From positions 153,784 to 217,783 of the forward strand of contig JACRFB010000031.1 of NCBI GenBank assembly GCA_016218045.1: a stretch of 64,000 nt of DNA. Direction: 5' to 3'. The DNA is from Ignavibacteriota bacterium (GTDB lineage Bacteria > Bacteroidota > Ignavibacteria > SZUA-365). The notes under the pieces were generated by a model. It was not told the DNA's origin. It searched no databases and saw only the letters and a list, made by a program, of their open reading frames with translations. Below, piece after piece: positions 8,039 to 17,532 of this stretch (position 1 is its first letter; each line of letters begins with the position of its first letter). The position numbers were made by a program, and so were the translations under genes.

Positions 8039-9787
8039 TTGAAATCCCTGCTCCGTCTTTTACCCTACTTCCGGCGTCATCGCGGCACGATAGCGCTGGG
8101 CATTGTGTCGATCGTCCTGTCCGTGTGTTTCGCGGTACTTGCGCCGGCGCTTATCCGCGCAGCCATCGACGCCATCAAGGCGGGGGGTACGACCGACGAC
8201 CTCGTGCGATACGCCTTGTACGTGCTGCTCGCGTCGGCCGTCAGCGGCGTGTTCCTGTTTCTGCAGAGGCGCACCATCATCGTGGCGTCGCGGCGCATCG
8301 AGAACGACATGCGCAACGACTTCATGCGGCACATCGAGCAACTCTCGCTGCGCTATTTCCAGAACACGCCGACGGGCGACATCATGGCGCATTCCACAAA
8401 CGACATCGCCGCGGTGCGCATGTTTGTGGGTCCGGCGGTGATGTACAGTGTCGAGACCTTCTTCACCTTTGTGATTGTGCTCGCGCTGCTCCTGAGCATA
8501 CACCCCCTGCTCACGCTCTACGCGCTGCTGCCGCTGCCGTTTGTGTCTTTTGCGGTGAACCGCCTCGGCACGCTGATTCACAAACGCTTCGAGGACATAC
8601 AGTCGCACTACTCCGTGGTCACTACACGCGCACAGGAATCCATCTCCGGAATCCGCGTCGTAAAATCGTACCTCCGCGAGGAGCACGAGATCGCGCGCTT
8701 CGACGAATTGAGCCGACTGTACATGGAGAAGAACATGCGCATGGCGCGTGTCCAGTCGTTCTTCATGCCGCTGTTGATGATGCTGATCGGACTGTCGGTG
8801 ATAGTCGTCGTGTGGTACGGCGGTCTGCAGGTGGCCTTCGGCGATCTTTCCCTCGGGGAACTGACCCAGTTCATGATGTATGTATCGATGCTGATCTGGC
8901 CGATGATCGCCGTGGGATGGGTCATTTCCCTCGTGCAGCGCGCATCGGCGTCCATGAAACGCATCGACAAGATATTGAGCGAGGAGCCGGAAATCCGCGA
9001 CACCGATCGCACGGATCTCACAATCAGCACGCTCGAGGGCCGCATCGAATTTCGCGGCGTACGCTTCCGCTACAACGACGCTGCGGGCGACGTGCTCCGT
9101 TCGATCGATCTCGATATTCCGCGTGGGACGACTCTCGCGGTGATCGGGCACACCGGCAGCGGCAAGAGCACACTCGTAAACCTCATCCCGCGGCTGTACG
9201 ATGTCACGGGCGGGTCGCTGACCATCGATGGACGCGATGTGCGCGACATCCCCCTCGCCGTGCTGCGCAGGCACATCGCGTATGTCACGCAGGAAACCTT
9301 CCTCTTCTCCGAAAGCATACGCGAGAACATCGCCTACGGCGTCGACGGCGCGACGGAGGATGACGTCACCTGGGCCGCCGGGGTGTCGCGCATCGACAAG
9401 GATGTGCGCGATTTCCCGCAAGGATATGGGACCGTGCTTGGCGAACGCGGCATCACGCTTTCGGGCGGACAGAAACAGCGTGTGAGTCTGGCCCGAGCCG
9501 TGCTCCGCAAGCCCGCGATACTCATTCTCGACGACGCGCTTTCGGCGGTGGACACACACACGGAGGAGGAGATCCTCGGACGTCTCCGCGAGGTGATGCG
9601 CGAGCGCACGAGCATCATCATCAGCCACCGCATCTCCACAGTCAAACACGCAGACCGCATCATCGTGCTCCGTGACGGGACGGTTGTGGAAAGCGGCACG
9701 CACGAGCAGCTCGTGGCGCTCGGCGGCGAGTACGCCGAGCTTCACATGAAGCAGTTGCTCACCGAAGAACTCGCGGAGTTGGAGTAA
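8039..9787 (+). CDS. MsbA-like ABC transporter, fused permease and ATPase
   Basis: A 582-residue half-transporter: six membrane segments in the N-terminal about 320 residues, then the ATPase with Walker A GHTGSGKST (about 369), signature LSGGQKQR (about 473) and Walker B ILILDDALS (about 494). Such homodimers export lipids, lipid A precursors, peptides or drugs. The start is chosen as TTG 8039, which gives MKSLLRLLPYFRRHRG, a normal N-terminus; the frame is open further upstream only as an overlap with the HAD gene. No peptidase domain is present. The specific substrate cannot be read from sequence. Confidence 0.9.
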   Translation: MKSLLRLLPYFRRHRGTIALGIVSIVLSVCFAVLAPALIRAAIDAIKAGGTTDDLVRYALYVLLASAVSGVFLFLQRRTIIVASRRIENDMRNDFMRHIEQLSLRYFQNTPTGDIMAHSTNDIAAVRMFVGPAVMYSVETFFTFVIVLALLLSIHPLLTLYALLPLPFVSFAVNRLGTLIHKRFEDIQSHYSVVTTRAQESISGIRVVKSYLREEHEIARFDELSRLYMEKNMRMARVQSFFMPLLMMLIGLSVIVVVWYGGLQVAFGDLSLGELTQFMMYVSMLIWPMIAVGWVISLVQRASASMKRIDKILSEEPEIRDTDRTDLTISTLEGRIEFRGVRFRYNDAAGDVLRSIDLDIPRGTTLAVIGHTGSGKSTLVNLIPRLYDVTGGSLTIDGRDVRDIPLAVLRRHIAYVTQETFLFSESIRENIAYGVDGATEDDVTWAAGVSRIDKDVRDFPQGYGTVLGERGITLSGGQKQRVSLARAVLRKPAILILDDALSAVDTHTEEEILGRLREVMRERTSIIISHRISTVKHADRIIVLRDGTVVESGTHEQLVALGGEYAELHMKQLLTEELAELE

Positions 9788-9788
9788 C

Positions 9789-10796
9789 ATGCGCGGAGGC
9801 GACTCGATTCCGATGCTGACGCTTGCCGACCTGCGCGAGGAATTACGCGGCGCGGCATCGGTGTTGATCACCACACATCTGAATCCCGACGGAGATGCAC
9901 TTGGAAGCGCGGGCGCCCTCGCCTTGTTTCTCCGCGCACGGGGCACGCAGGCGCGCGTCCTGGTCGATTGGCCGATACCCGAGAACCTGCACTTTTTGCG
10001 CGACGGCGCGGGCATAGAGGAATACGATCCGGCGCAGCACGACGCACTGTTCGGCAGCGCTGATCTGCTCGTGGCCGTCGACATGAACGCCCCTTCACGC
10101 ATGGGCCGCATTGCAGACGTGGCCGCATCCGCGGGCATCCGCATCCTTGTTATCGATCATCACCTCGACCCGCGGCCGTTTGCCGATGGCTACTGCCTTC
10201 GGTCCGACGCGTGTGCGACCGCTGAAATCCTTTTCGATCTCATCGAAGCGGAGGAGGGTCTGACCCCCGCCATCGCCGAGGCCCTGTACACGGGCATTCT
10301 CACCGATACGGGATCCTTCCGTTTTGAAAGGACAACATCCCGCGTGTTTCGTATCGCCGCGGAGCTGCTCGACGCGGGTGTACAGCCGCAGGACGTGTAC
10401 CGGCGGATCTACGACGAATATCCCATGAGGAGAACGCGTCTTGTGGGGCGCGTATTGGCCGGAATCCGTTCACTCGCGGATGGACGCGCCACACTGCTCG
10501 CCGTCACAAAAGAGGATCTCGATGCGACGGATGGCTTGATCGAGGATGTCGAGAACATCGTGAATTACGGACTCTCGATACGCGGTGTTCTGGCCACCGC
10601 GCTCGTGACGGAAATGCCCGGCGGAGTGAAGGTGAGTTTCCGTTCGCGCGGGGACGTGTCTATACAGCCGCTCGCGCAGCGTTTCGGCGGCGGCGGGCAC
10701 CGGTACGCCGCCGGCGCGACCCTCGACGGCGCCGATGTTGCCGACATTATCGACCGGGTACGACGCGGGCTCCAGGAACTTTTCGACGGGCAGTAA
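9789..10796 (+). CDS. DHH/DHHA1-family phosphoesterase (NrnA-like)
   Basis: A 335-residue phosphoesterase of the NrnA/RecJ superfamily. NPDGDALGSA (about residue 34) and VIDHH (about 121) are the metal-binding DHH motifs; the C-terminal DHHA1 domain has the substrate loop FGGGGHRYAAGAT. NrnA proteins degrade nanoRNA and dephosphorylate pAp. The start could be ATG 9789 or ATG 9813 (MLTLADLREEL), the latter preceded by GGAGG at about 13 bases; the first is kept because it follows the exporter stop directly and implies coupling. Confidence 0.88.
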   Translation: MRGGDSIPMLTLADLREELRGAASVLITTHLNPDGDALGSAGALALFLRARGTQARVLVDWPIPENLHFLRDGAGIEEYDPAQHDALFGSADLLVAVDMNAPSRMGRIADVAASAGIRILVIDHHLDPRPFADGYCLRSDACATAEILFDLIEAEEGLTPAIAEALYTGILTDTGSFRFERTTSRVFRIAAELLDAGVQPQDVYRRIYDEYPMRRTRLVGRVLAGIRSLADGRATLLAVTKEDLDATDGLIEDVENIVNYGLSIRGVLATALVTEMPGGVKVSFRSRGDVSIQPLAQRFGGGGHRYAAGATLDGADVADIIDRVRRGLQELFDGQ

Positions 10797-10820
10797 CAAT
10801 CCGACGCGGGCCCTCCGCTT

Positions 10821-10852
10821 TTCGTTCCGTTTGTATTGCATGTTTACATTTC
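10821..10852 (+). promoter_or_regulatory. Possible promoter of pepA
   Basis: TTCG (10821-10824), 20 bases, TACATTTC (10845-10852): one mismatch from the -33 box and a fair -7 box, in the AT-rich part of the 188-base gap before pepA. Spacing matches the other promoters in the window. Confidence 0.4.
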
Positions 10853-10984
10853 TTTGTTTACCATTCACGCGCCTGTCACGCGCCACCCGGTTGTTCGACA
10901 TCACAATTCTGCGTCTTCCCACCGGAGGGACTCAGGCGCCCAGCAGCGACCCGCATCCCCGCAACCATCGATCGAGGACCCCCC

Positions 10985-12499
10985 ATGGTGAAATGCACCG
11001 GACTTTACGGCTCACCGGAGCGAATTCCAGCGGATGTGCACATTCTGTTTTTTGTCCATGATGACATATTGTTCAAGAAGGCCGCCGATGCGGCCGGCGC
11101 ACCGTTCAAAGCTCAGCTACTCGACATGCGCGAGCGTGGCGACTTCCTTGGCAAGGCGGGCGAGTCTATAAGTTTTGTCTCCGGCGGATTGCGTTTTGTT
11201 CTTGTGGGACTCGGAACAAAAGACGCTCTGCACGCGGAAGCTCTGAGACGCGCCGCGGGACGCGGCGTACGCGATGCCATGCGTTTTGTGAGCACCTCGG
11301 TGGCCGTGCATTGTCCGACCGAGGACATCGTCAAAAAACACGTGCACATTTCCTTCGAGGCGATGGTGCAGGCGGTTGTCGAGGGCACACTTCTTGGCGC
11401 GTACAAATTCGACAAATATCTGAGCAAGCAGCCCGACGAGAAAAAGACCCCCATCAAGGAATGCAAGTTCGTCACTGCCGACGAGGGCTTCCAGGGCCGT
11501 CTCAAAGTGGGCATCGATGTTGCAGCCACAGTGTGCGACGGCGTCGAACTCGCGCGCAATCTCACGAATGCGCCGCCGAACGAAGTGTCGGCCGAGACAC
11601 TCGCAAAAGAGGCCACGGCCATCGCGAAGAAACACACGTTCAAGGCCGTCGTGCTCGGCCGCAAGGAAATCGAGCAGCACAAGATGTCGGGCCTGCTCGC
11701 CGTCAATCAGGGCAGCAAGAAGGAACCACGCTTCATCATCATGGAGTACAACGAGACGAAGCGTCGGCTCCCGCTCTACGTTCTGGTGGGGAAGGGCGTG
11801 ACGTTTGATTCGGGCGGACTGTCGATCAAACCTGCCGCCGCGATGGAAGAGATGAAGATGGACATGGCGGGCGCCGCCGCGGTGCTGGGCACGATGCAGG
11901 TTATCGCCAAGCTGAAACTCCCCGTGCGTGTGGTCGCCTTGATTCCCGCGACCGACAATATGTCGGGCGGCGGGGCGCTCTGTCCGGGCGACATCATCCG
12001 CTATTCGAACGGCACTTCGGTCGAAGTGCTCAACACCGACGCCGAGGGGCGCCTGATTCTGGCCGACGCTCTGATCTATGCGCAGCGCTACAAACCCGCG
12101 GGTATCATCGACCTTGCGACATTGACGGGCGCCTGTGTCGTGGCGCTGGCTTCGTATGCAACGGGCATGATGGGCACGGGCGATGAATTGAAGGATCAGC
12201 TCCGGACAGCGGGCGACCAGACCTCCGAGCGCGTGTGGGAACTCCCGCTGTACGACGAGTATTCCAGCATGCTGAAAAGCAACGTCGCCGACCTGAAAAA
12301 TATCGGCGGCAGGTGGGGTGGAGCAATCACGGCCGCCGCGTTCCTGAAGGCGTTTACGGGCGACGTACCGTGGGTGCATCTCGACATCGCGGGAACCGCC
12401 ATCCTCGACGAGGCCAGCGACTACGCGCCGAAGGGAGGCAGCGGCGTCGGCGTGCGTCTCCTGACGGAATTTTTCCGCACGGTGTCTGAAAAGAACTGA
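10985..12499 (+). CDS. pepA: Leucyl aminopeptidase (M17 family)
   Basis: A 504-residue cytosolic di-zinc/manganese aminopeptidase that removes N-terminal residues from peptides. The C-terminal catalytic domain has GKGVTFDSGGLSIKP (metal and catalytic Lys), the MDMAGAAAVLGTM helix and the M17 signature NTDAEGRLILADAL (about residue 348). The N-terminal domain is divergent, as usual. ATG 10985 begins MVKCTGLYG. The gene is monocistronic: a 188-base gap precedes it and a strong hairpin follows. Confidence 0.95.
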   Translation: MVKCTGLYGSPERIPADVHILFFVHDDILFKKAADAAGAPFKAQLLDMRERGDFLGKAGESISFVSGGLRFVLVGLGTKDALHAEALRRAAGRGVRDAMRFVSTSVAVHCPTEDIVKKHVHISFEAMVQAVVEGTLLGAYKFDKYLSKQPDEKKTPIKECKFVTADEGFQGRLKVGIDVAATVCDGVELARNLTNAPPNEVSAETLAKEATAIAKKHTFKAVVLGRKEIEQHKMSGLLAVNQGSKKEPRFIIMEYNETKRRLPLYVLVGKGVTFDSGGLSIKPAAAMEEMKMDMAGAAAVLGTMQVIAKLKLPVRVVALIPATDNMSGGGALCPGDIIRYSNGTSVEVLNTDAEGRLILADALIYAQRYKPAGIIDLATLTGACVVALASYATGMMGTGDELKDQLRTAGDQTSERVWELPLYDEYSSMLKSNVADLKNIGGRWGGAITAAAFLKAFTGDVPWVHLDIAGTAILDEASDYAPKGGSGVGVRLLTEFFRTVSEKN

Positions 12500-12523
12500 C
12501 GCCGGGAAATGTTGTGTGAATAC

Positions 12524-12547
12524 AGGGCGGCCCTCAAGCCGCCCTTT
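12524..12547. terminator. Bidirectional hairpin between pepA and the patatin gene
   Basis: AGGGCGGC (12524-12531), six-base loop, GCCGCCCT (12538-12545) and a short T run lie in the 53 bases between two convergent stop codons. It can serve both strands. Confidence 0.8.
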
Positions 12548-12552
12548 CATTT

Positions 12553-15243
12553 TCAGAATCCCGTTCCGATCGAGAACGACAATTGTACGGGCCCCAGCCG
12601 CATGTACGTCGCGTTTGCGCCCTTTACAAACATCATGCTGCGGCCTATGGAAAAATCGGCCGGCCCGATGGGCGTGTCCAGACCAACAGTCAGGCCGATA
12701 CCGTGCCGCAGATCCTTGAACTTGATCTGTTCCGGTATCTCCCACACCCGCCCGATGTCGTAGCGGACCGACAGATAGCTGTCGAAAAGGATGCGCAGCG
12801 GGATGTGCCAGCGTGCATCAAAACTTGCGACAAATATCTGTTGCCCGGTGAACGAATTCTCGCGCAGCCCGTGGAACATCTGCATGCCTCCCAGCCGGAA
12901 TTCCTCCGCGCGTGGCATGGTGCGGTCGCCGTAGCCAAAAAGAACGCGGGGCTGCAGGGACCAGTCCGCATGCTGGTCGGAGAGCACCACACTGTACGAT
13001 GTGGCGACCTTGCTGAAGGCGCGTGTGCTGCCGAGGGCGCTCTGTGCGGACGTGTACGCGAAGGCGAAGTGCATGCCGCGTGTAGGATAGGGATAACGAT
13101 CGCGGGTGTCGATCGTGGTCCCGAGTGTGATCGAAACCACCGTCTGCTGTTCGTCGCCCGGCGGTTCGGCGGTGTTTGCGTCGATCGTGCGGAGTGATTG
13201 ATCCTCGAAACGTGCCGTGGCATACAGGTTTCCGAAGCGTCCCGCGTACATGCCCGCTGTGGCGCTTGCGCCGTACCGCACCAGTCGTGTACGTGCTATC
13301 TGCTCGCGCTCGAATCGGTTGGGCTTCTGCACGGGCGCGTCGGTATACACCGAATAATCCCGCAGATCATAGTAGCCGTGCAGCGACATGTTCAGGTTCG
13401 TGTAAAAAAGGCGGTTCGTATTGTACACGCCCTCATAGCGCCGGTTGTCGAAGCCGCCGAAAAACAGGCCGGTAAGTTCGCTGCCCGATCCGAAGATGTT
13501 CGCGTCGCGGAGATCGATTCCGAACTGGGCGTTGCGCTCCGCATCAACAAGCACACCGACGCGCAGCTCCTGCGACGAGCGCTCCTCCACGTGCAGGACC
13601 ACACGCGGACCCCCCTCCGTATCGCGGATCTCGAGCGAAACCTGGTGGAAGAGTCCCAGGCCCGCAAGGTTGTTCAATCCCGCGCGGGCTTCCTGCACGC
13701 GGAAGGTTTCCCCCTCGCGGAAGGGCAGTTCCCGCAGGATAACGACCGGGTTCGTGCGTGTGTTGCCCACGACATCTATTCCCGCGATGGTCCCTTCGCG
13801 CACACGCAGCGATATCGACCCGCGAAGCGTGTCGGCCTCGAGAATCGTCACGTCAGCCAGCGCGTACCCCAGCGACCGGTAATACCGCAGGACGTTTTCA
13901 CACAGGTGACGCACGCGCGAGCCGGTCATGGGACGATACAGCGACGACTGCGTTTCGGCGATGACACGCAACGCGTGATCGTTCCGCGCGCCCTCGACCT
14001 GTATGTCGCGGATGATCGAAGCCGCAGGCATGTCGATACGGTTCGCGGAATTTCGGAAGGCCTTCGAGAACAGCCTGTCGGCCAGTGCGGACCCTTGTCC
14101 TGTATCCTCTCCGCCTCGTGTCACCCCGTCCATCACGACGGTTGCGGGAGCCGCGTCCGTGCGCTCCGCCAGGAGCGTGTCCACTGCCCGGCGCACAGTG
14201 GAAATGATGGCCGGGATGCGCTCCGTCGCGGAACGATATCCGCGGATGATGAGCGTGTCGGTCATCTGGAAATCCGTCGCCAGCAAGGTGCCAAGCGCCG
14301 GTTCTATCACGATATCGGCACGGCGGAGCTGTTCGGTATTGCTGCGTTCCATCAGTACGTTCAGCACCTGGTCGAGCGTTTCGATGGGATTGGTAATCTG
14401 CGAGGGCTGGCGCGGAGGACTGGTGGTGTTCACCGCTATCACGATGTCGCAGCCCAGTTCACGCGCCACATCCACAGGGATATTCGCCTGCATGCCGCCG
14501 TCGACGAGCGCCATCGAATCCCGCATCACGGGCGCGTACAGCACGGGCACCGTGGCACTTGCGCGTATGGCCTCGGCCAGCGGGCCGTTTCCGAGCACAA
14601 CGCGGCGGCCGCTGTACAAGTCGGTCGCCACTGCGCGGAAGGGGATTTTGAGCGCGTCAAAATCGCGAGAATGGTAGGGCGCGTTGAGTGTCAGTTCGTT
14701 CAGAAGATTCGTGAGCCGCTGTCCGTTCGACACGGATGTGGGGAGCACGGGCCGCAGTCCGTCGAAACGCAGCGTGAGAATGGACCGGTCCGATACCGGC
14801 TTCTGATCGATGAAGAGATTCTCCCTTCCGCTCTGGTTCGATAATCGGAGCAGTTCGTCCCAATCTATGGCCTTGATCGCTGTTTCGAGCTCATCTATCT
14901 GATATCCGGCCGCGAACAAGCCCCCGATGATGCTCCCGATGCTCGTCCCGACTACCACATCGGGCGTGATTCCGGCCTCGACGAGCGCCTTCAGCACTCC
15001 TATCTGCGCCAGGCCCCGCGCACCGCCGCCGCTCAACACGATGCCGATCTTCGGACGCCGCCATTCGGGGAAGAGCTGCGAGCCGAACGGTCTCACAGGC
15101 CGCCAGACGCGTGGCAGCAGGGAGTCGGCTGATGTCTGTGCCTCGACGTCGGTTCGCGGCAGTTCCTGCGCGTGAACGCACTGCCCGCAGATGAATCCCG
15201 CGAACACGATGCAGGCTGCCAATCGACGAATGTGAAGCACCAT
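12553..15243 (-). CDS. Patatin-like phospholipase fused to POTRA and BamA-type barrel
   Basis: An 896-residue exported protein with three parts. A signal peptide ends near residue 26 (VHAQ). The patatin domain (about 65-330) has oxyanion loop GGGARG (72-77), nucleophile GTSIG (Ser about 101) and the catalytic Asp in VDGGMQANIPVD. A POTRA region (about 480-560, GIDVVGNTRTNPVVILRELP) leads into a C-terminal Omp85/BamA-like 16-strand barrel. This is the type Vd autotransporter layout of PlpD from Pseudomonas, also common in Bacteroidota, where the lipase is carried to the cell surface or periplasmic face by its own barrel. The gene stands alone with its own promoter. Confidence 0.92.
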   Translation of the reverse strand: MVLHIRRLAACIVFAGFICGQCVHAQELPRTDVEAQTSADSLLPRVWRPVRPFGSQLFPEWRRPKIGIVLSGGGARGLAQIGVLKALVEAGITPDVVVGTSIGSIIGGLFAAGYQIDELETAIKAIDWDELLRLSNQSGRENLFIDQKPVSDRSILTLRFDGLRPVLPTSVSNGQRLTNLLNELTLNAPYHSRDFDALKIPFRAVATDLYSGRRVVLGNGPLAEAIRASATVPVLYAPVMRDSMALVDGGMQANIPVDVARELGCDIVIAVNTTSPPRQPSQITNPIETLDQVLNVLMERSNTEQLRRADIVIEPALGTLLATDFQMTDTLIIRGYRSATERIPAIISTVRRAVDTLLAERTDAAPATVVMDGVTRGGEDTGQGSALADRLFSKAFRNSANRIDMPAASIIRDIQVEGARNDHALRVIAETQSSLYRPMTGSRVRHLCENVLRYYRSLGYALADVTILEADTLRGSISLRVREGTIAGIDVVGNTRTNPVVILRELPFREGETFRVQEARAGLNNLAGLGLFHQVSLEIRDTEGGPRVVLHVEERSSQELRVGVLVDAERNAQFGIDLRDANIFGSGSELTGLFFGGFDNRRYEGVYNTNRLFYTNLNMSLHGYYDLRDYSVYTDAPVQKPNRFEREQIARTRLVRYGASATAGMYAGRFGNLYATARFEDQSLRTIDANTAEPPGDEQQTVVSITLGTTIDTRDRYPYPTRGMHFAFAYTSAQSALGSTRAFSKVATSYSVVLSDQHADWSLQPRVLFGYGDRTMPRAEEFRLGGMQMFHGLRENSFTGQQIFVASFDARWHIPLRILFDSYLSVRYDIGRVWEIPEQIKFKDLRHGIGLTVGLDTPIGPADFSIGRSMMFVKGANATYMRLGPVQLSFSIGTGF

Positions 15244-15246
15244 CTC

Positions 15247-15278
15247 AAAAAGTAGCGATCGTGCCAGGCAGAACCAAA
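15247..15278 (-). promoter_or_regulatory. Promoter of the patatin/BamA gene
   Basis: On the minus strand TTTG (15278-15275), 20 bases, TACTTTTT (15254-15247). The -7 box ends only three bases before the ATG at 15243, so the transcript may be leaderless or nearly so. Confidence 0.65.
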
Positions 15279-15305
15279 CCCCGGGAACACGTTCATGAAC
15301 ATGGA

Positions 15306-15339
15306 GACGCCCCTGCCGCGTCTATGCGGCGGGGGCGTC
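15306..15339 (-). terminator. Strong hairpin after the outer-membrane protein gene
   Basis: Two 14-base arms (15306-15319 and 15326-15339) pair with one G-U, loop of six. It lies downstream of the minus-strand gene ending at 15367 and upstream of the patatin promoter. No long U run follows. Confidence 0.65.
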
Positions 15340-15366
15340 TACGCAACAAGGCCGGAGGGGCTGAGG

Positions 15367-16767
15367 TTAGAAATCGAGCCGGCCTGTCACTGCAAACGAG
15401 GCGGAGGTGTGAGGTGTGACAAAAAGCGCGTCGAGCGAACTTGTGCCCACATCGAGCGTGAACGAATCCATGCGGAGCCCGACACCCACAGCCAGCATTG
15501 CCGGGAGATTTCCGCCAAGACCGATGCCGACACGCATGGGCAACTGTTCGATGGCCTCGAATTCGGCGCCGATACTCACGTGGGGGACAGTCGAATTACC
15601 CGGAACGGAGTTGAATCCCTCGCGCAGCGCCATGGTCATGACCAGGGGATGCGGACCGCCGAGAAAGCGGTGCGCGGTGAATGCCGCGGAGAGTGTGACG
15701 GCCGTCGGAAGCGGTGTGGTGAAGGACCCGATCAAACGTTCCTTGCCGTTCATCTTCTCGCGTATCGCGTCGAACTGGTCGCCGGTGGTCAGGTCGTTGA
15801 GAGTAAAATCCTCGTCGGCGGCGGTTTCCTTCGCATTGCGATTCCACACCACACTGCCGATGTCGTTGATCGCGACGGCAATACGAATCGATTGTGTCAT
15901 GTCGGCCATGAAGCCGAGATCGAGTCCGAAGCCCGTACCCGCGGGGGTCGGGAACAACGAGTACGCGAAGACATTGCCCTGCTCCATCCATTCCGTGCCG
16001 GCATACCGCGCGTGCATACCCGCATGGCCCGTCACGACGAAGGAGTCAGGATCCGTAGTGAAGGAGGTGTTGAAGCGGTCGAGTCCGAAATACCCGAACC
16101 CGTGTACGATTTTGAACGATGCGCCGAACGAGATCGCCGGCGCCGACTGCCGCGTGAAAGCGAAGCGCTGCGCGTAGGTGACCGCATAGTCCCGCGTCCA
16201 GGACGAGGTCATGCGCGTGCTGCCGAAGTCGAAGGTGCGGCCGGGGGTGTTGCCGTCGAGAAGGAACTCCACCATGGCGCGCGGAAGTATCGCGGTGCCC
16301 GCGATGCGGTCGCGCATGCTGAAACCGAAGGACCCTGCCCGCGTCGAAACCGTTGCGGCGAAGAGTGTCGCGCTTGTGCTCGTGTGGAAGCTCCCGTCGT
16401 TGCCGCGGAAGGATCCGAGCACTTCGGCCTTGTCCGCGTCGCTCAAATAGTAGGGGATGCGCGTGCCGTTGTTCGGAACACCGACGAAGAACTTCTGATA
16501 CGTTTCGTACGAGAGGAAGTCCATTCCCGCGCTGAACGTAAACGGCAGTACCGAGACCGAGACGGTGCTGCCTTTCGGGAGGACGATCTGGGCCGGATTC
16601 ACTCCAAGCGCATCAACCCCGTGCACCACTGCCAGGTTGCTGTACGCGGCTGCCGCGACTCGCGCAGGGGCGTAGACATCCTGGGCGGACGCGCCTGCGG
16701 CACCGATGAGCGCGGCGCAGAACACGGCCGTGAGAAAATGGCGGGGCGAATTGCTGGGGCTGCGCAT
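15367..16767 (-). CDS. Putative outer-membrane beta-barrel protein
   Basis: A 466-residue secreted protein: signal peptide ending near residue 29 (GASAQ), then alternating aromatic/hydrophobic strands with many Gly, Thr and Asn, and a final strand ending in Phe (FAVTGRLDF), the usual signature for insertion by the BAM machinery. The mature N-terminus (VYAPARVAAAAYSNLAVVHG) with a following GVNPAQIV resembles the DUF5723/PorV-like outer-membrane proteins of Bacteroidota, but I cannot assign a family firmly. It is third in an operon after a lipoprotein and a 25-residue peptide, 18 bases after the latter. Confidence 0.75.
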   Translation of the reverse strand: MRSPSNSPRHFLTAVFCAALIGAAGASAQDVYAPARVAAAAYSNLAVVHGVDALGVNPAQIVLPKGSTVSVSVLPFTFSAGMDFLSYETYQKFFVGVPNNGTRIPYYLSDADKAEVLGSFRGNDGSFHTSTSATLFAATVSTRAGSFGFSMRDRIAGTAILPRAMVEFLLDGNTPGRTFDFGSTRMTSSWTRDYAVTYAQRFAFTRQSAPAISFGASFKIVHGFGYFGLDRFNTSFTTDPDSFVVTGHAGMHARYAGTEWMEQGNVFAYSLFPTPAGTGFGLDLGFMADMTQSIRIAVAINDIGSVVWNRNAKETAADEDFTLNDLTTGDQFDAIREKMNGKERLIGSFTTPLPTAVTLSAAFTAHRFLGGPHPLVMTMALREGFNSVPGNSTVPHVSIGAEFEAIEQLPMRVGIGLGGNLPAMLAVGVGLRMDSFTLDVGTSSLDALFVTPHTSASFAVTGRLDF

Positions 16768-16785
16768 GGCTGTGTACCGATCCTG

Positions 16786-16863
16786 TTAGAGCGCGCTCAG
16801 CGCGACAAAGGTGACCAGCCAGATGACAACGGCGAGGGTGAGGGATTTTTCGACCTGACTCAT
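16786..16863 (-). CDS. 25-residue single-pass membrane peptide
   Basis: A very short gene: ATG at 16863-16861, TAA at 16788-16786, giving a 25-residue peptide that begins MSQVEKS and continues as one hydrophobic helix rich in Leu, Val, Ala and Trp. AGGAG sits eight bases upstream of the ATG. It lies between the lipoprotein stop (16879) and the outer-membrane protein start (16767) with gaps of about 15 and 18 bases, so it is positioned as the middle gene of an operon. Shape resembles small accessory subunits such as CcoQ-like or KdpF-like peptides, but no homologue is claimed. Confidence 0.6.
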   Translation of the reverse strand: MSQVEKSLTLAVVIWLVTFVALSAL

Positions 16864-16878
16864 TGCGACTCTCCTGGA

Positions 16879-17532
16879 TTATAGGATCACGTCCGAAGTA
16901 ATGGTGACTTTTGCGTAGGTCTGCAGGCGGATGAAGTCTGCCATGCTCAATGTCACCGGCATCCTTCCCGTTGTTGATAGTGTGAGGCGGACCATCACGT
17001 ATGTCCCTTCGATGATCCTGTGGAAATCCGAATTGCCAAGTGTCACTTCGATACGCGACTTCACCGGAATCACGGCTTCGTTGTTGCCTGCCACAACAGC
17101 CGGCGCCACGCGCATCAGGTCGCCGGATTCCAGCTTCGGCACAAACAAGGTCCGGTAGTTCTCATCAAGCACAGCCGGCTCTATCACCGCGTCGACGGGG
17201 AGGTGGTTCTCCAGCTCGAAGACGAACTTCCCGTTGTCGGCGATGCGCAGTTTTTCCACAACGTCGGGCTTCAGCGTGTACTTGATCGTGTCGATGTACA
17301 CGCAGCTTCGGAGCGTGGCGGTGATGGAACCGTCCAGGCCGATGTTGATCATGATCGACGTGTCCTGTGCCACCAGATCCTGCACGGTGATTTTCTGCGA
17401 GGCGAAAGGCACATTCATCGGCACATCCCAATTCGGGAGAACCGGCATGAATGGATCCGAGCACGAGGCCAAGCCGAAGATCGCTGCGGCCGCACACACG
17501 GCAATGACGGAGTTACGTATCGTTGATTTCAT
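16879..17532 (-). CDS. Putative lipoprotein of unknown function
   Basis: A 217-residue protein starting at ATG 17532 (MKSTIRNSVIAV) with a type II signal peptide and lipobox FGLASC, so it should be lipid-anchored. The open frame extends upstream to 17637, but only this start places the signal peptide properly and it has GGA upstream. The mature part is mostly beta-strand-like, alternating hydrophobic and polar residues (for instance SIMINIGLDGSITATL), with no motif I recognise. It leads an operon with the 25-residue peptide and the outer-membrane protein, suggesting a joint envelope role. Confidence 0.75.
   Translation of the reverse strand: MKSTIRNSVIAVCAAAAIFGLASCSDPFMPVLPNWDVPMNVPFASQKITVQDLVAQDTSIMINIGLDGSITATLRSCVYIDTIKYTLKPDVVEKLRIADNGKFVFELENHLPVDAVIEPAVLDENYRTLFVPKLESGDLMRVAPAVVAGNNEAVIPVKSRIEVTLGNSDFHRIIEGTYVMVRLTLSTTGRMPVTLSMADFIRLQTYAKVTITSDVIL

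Noticed and set aside
8060..10144. Long antisense open frame (694 codons) on the minus strand
   Set aside because: It runs opposite the ABC exporter and DHH genes, which have full family motifs; the His/Asp/Arg-rich translation is typical of shadow frames in GC-rich DNA. The same applies to frames at 18972-21191, 24735-26195 and 26489-28207.
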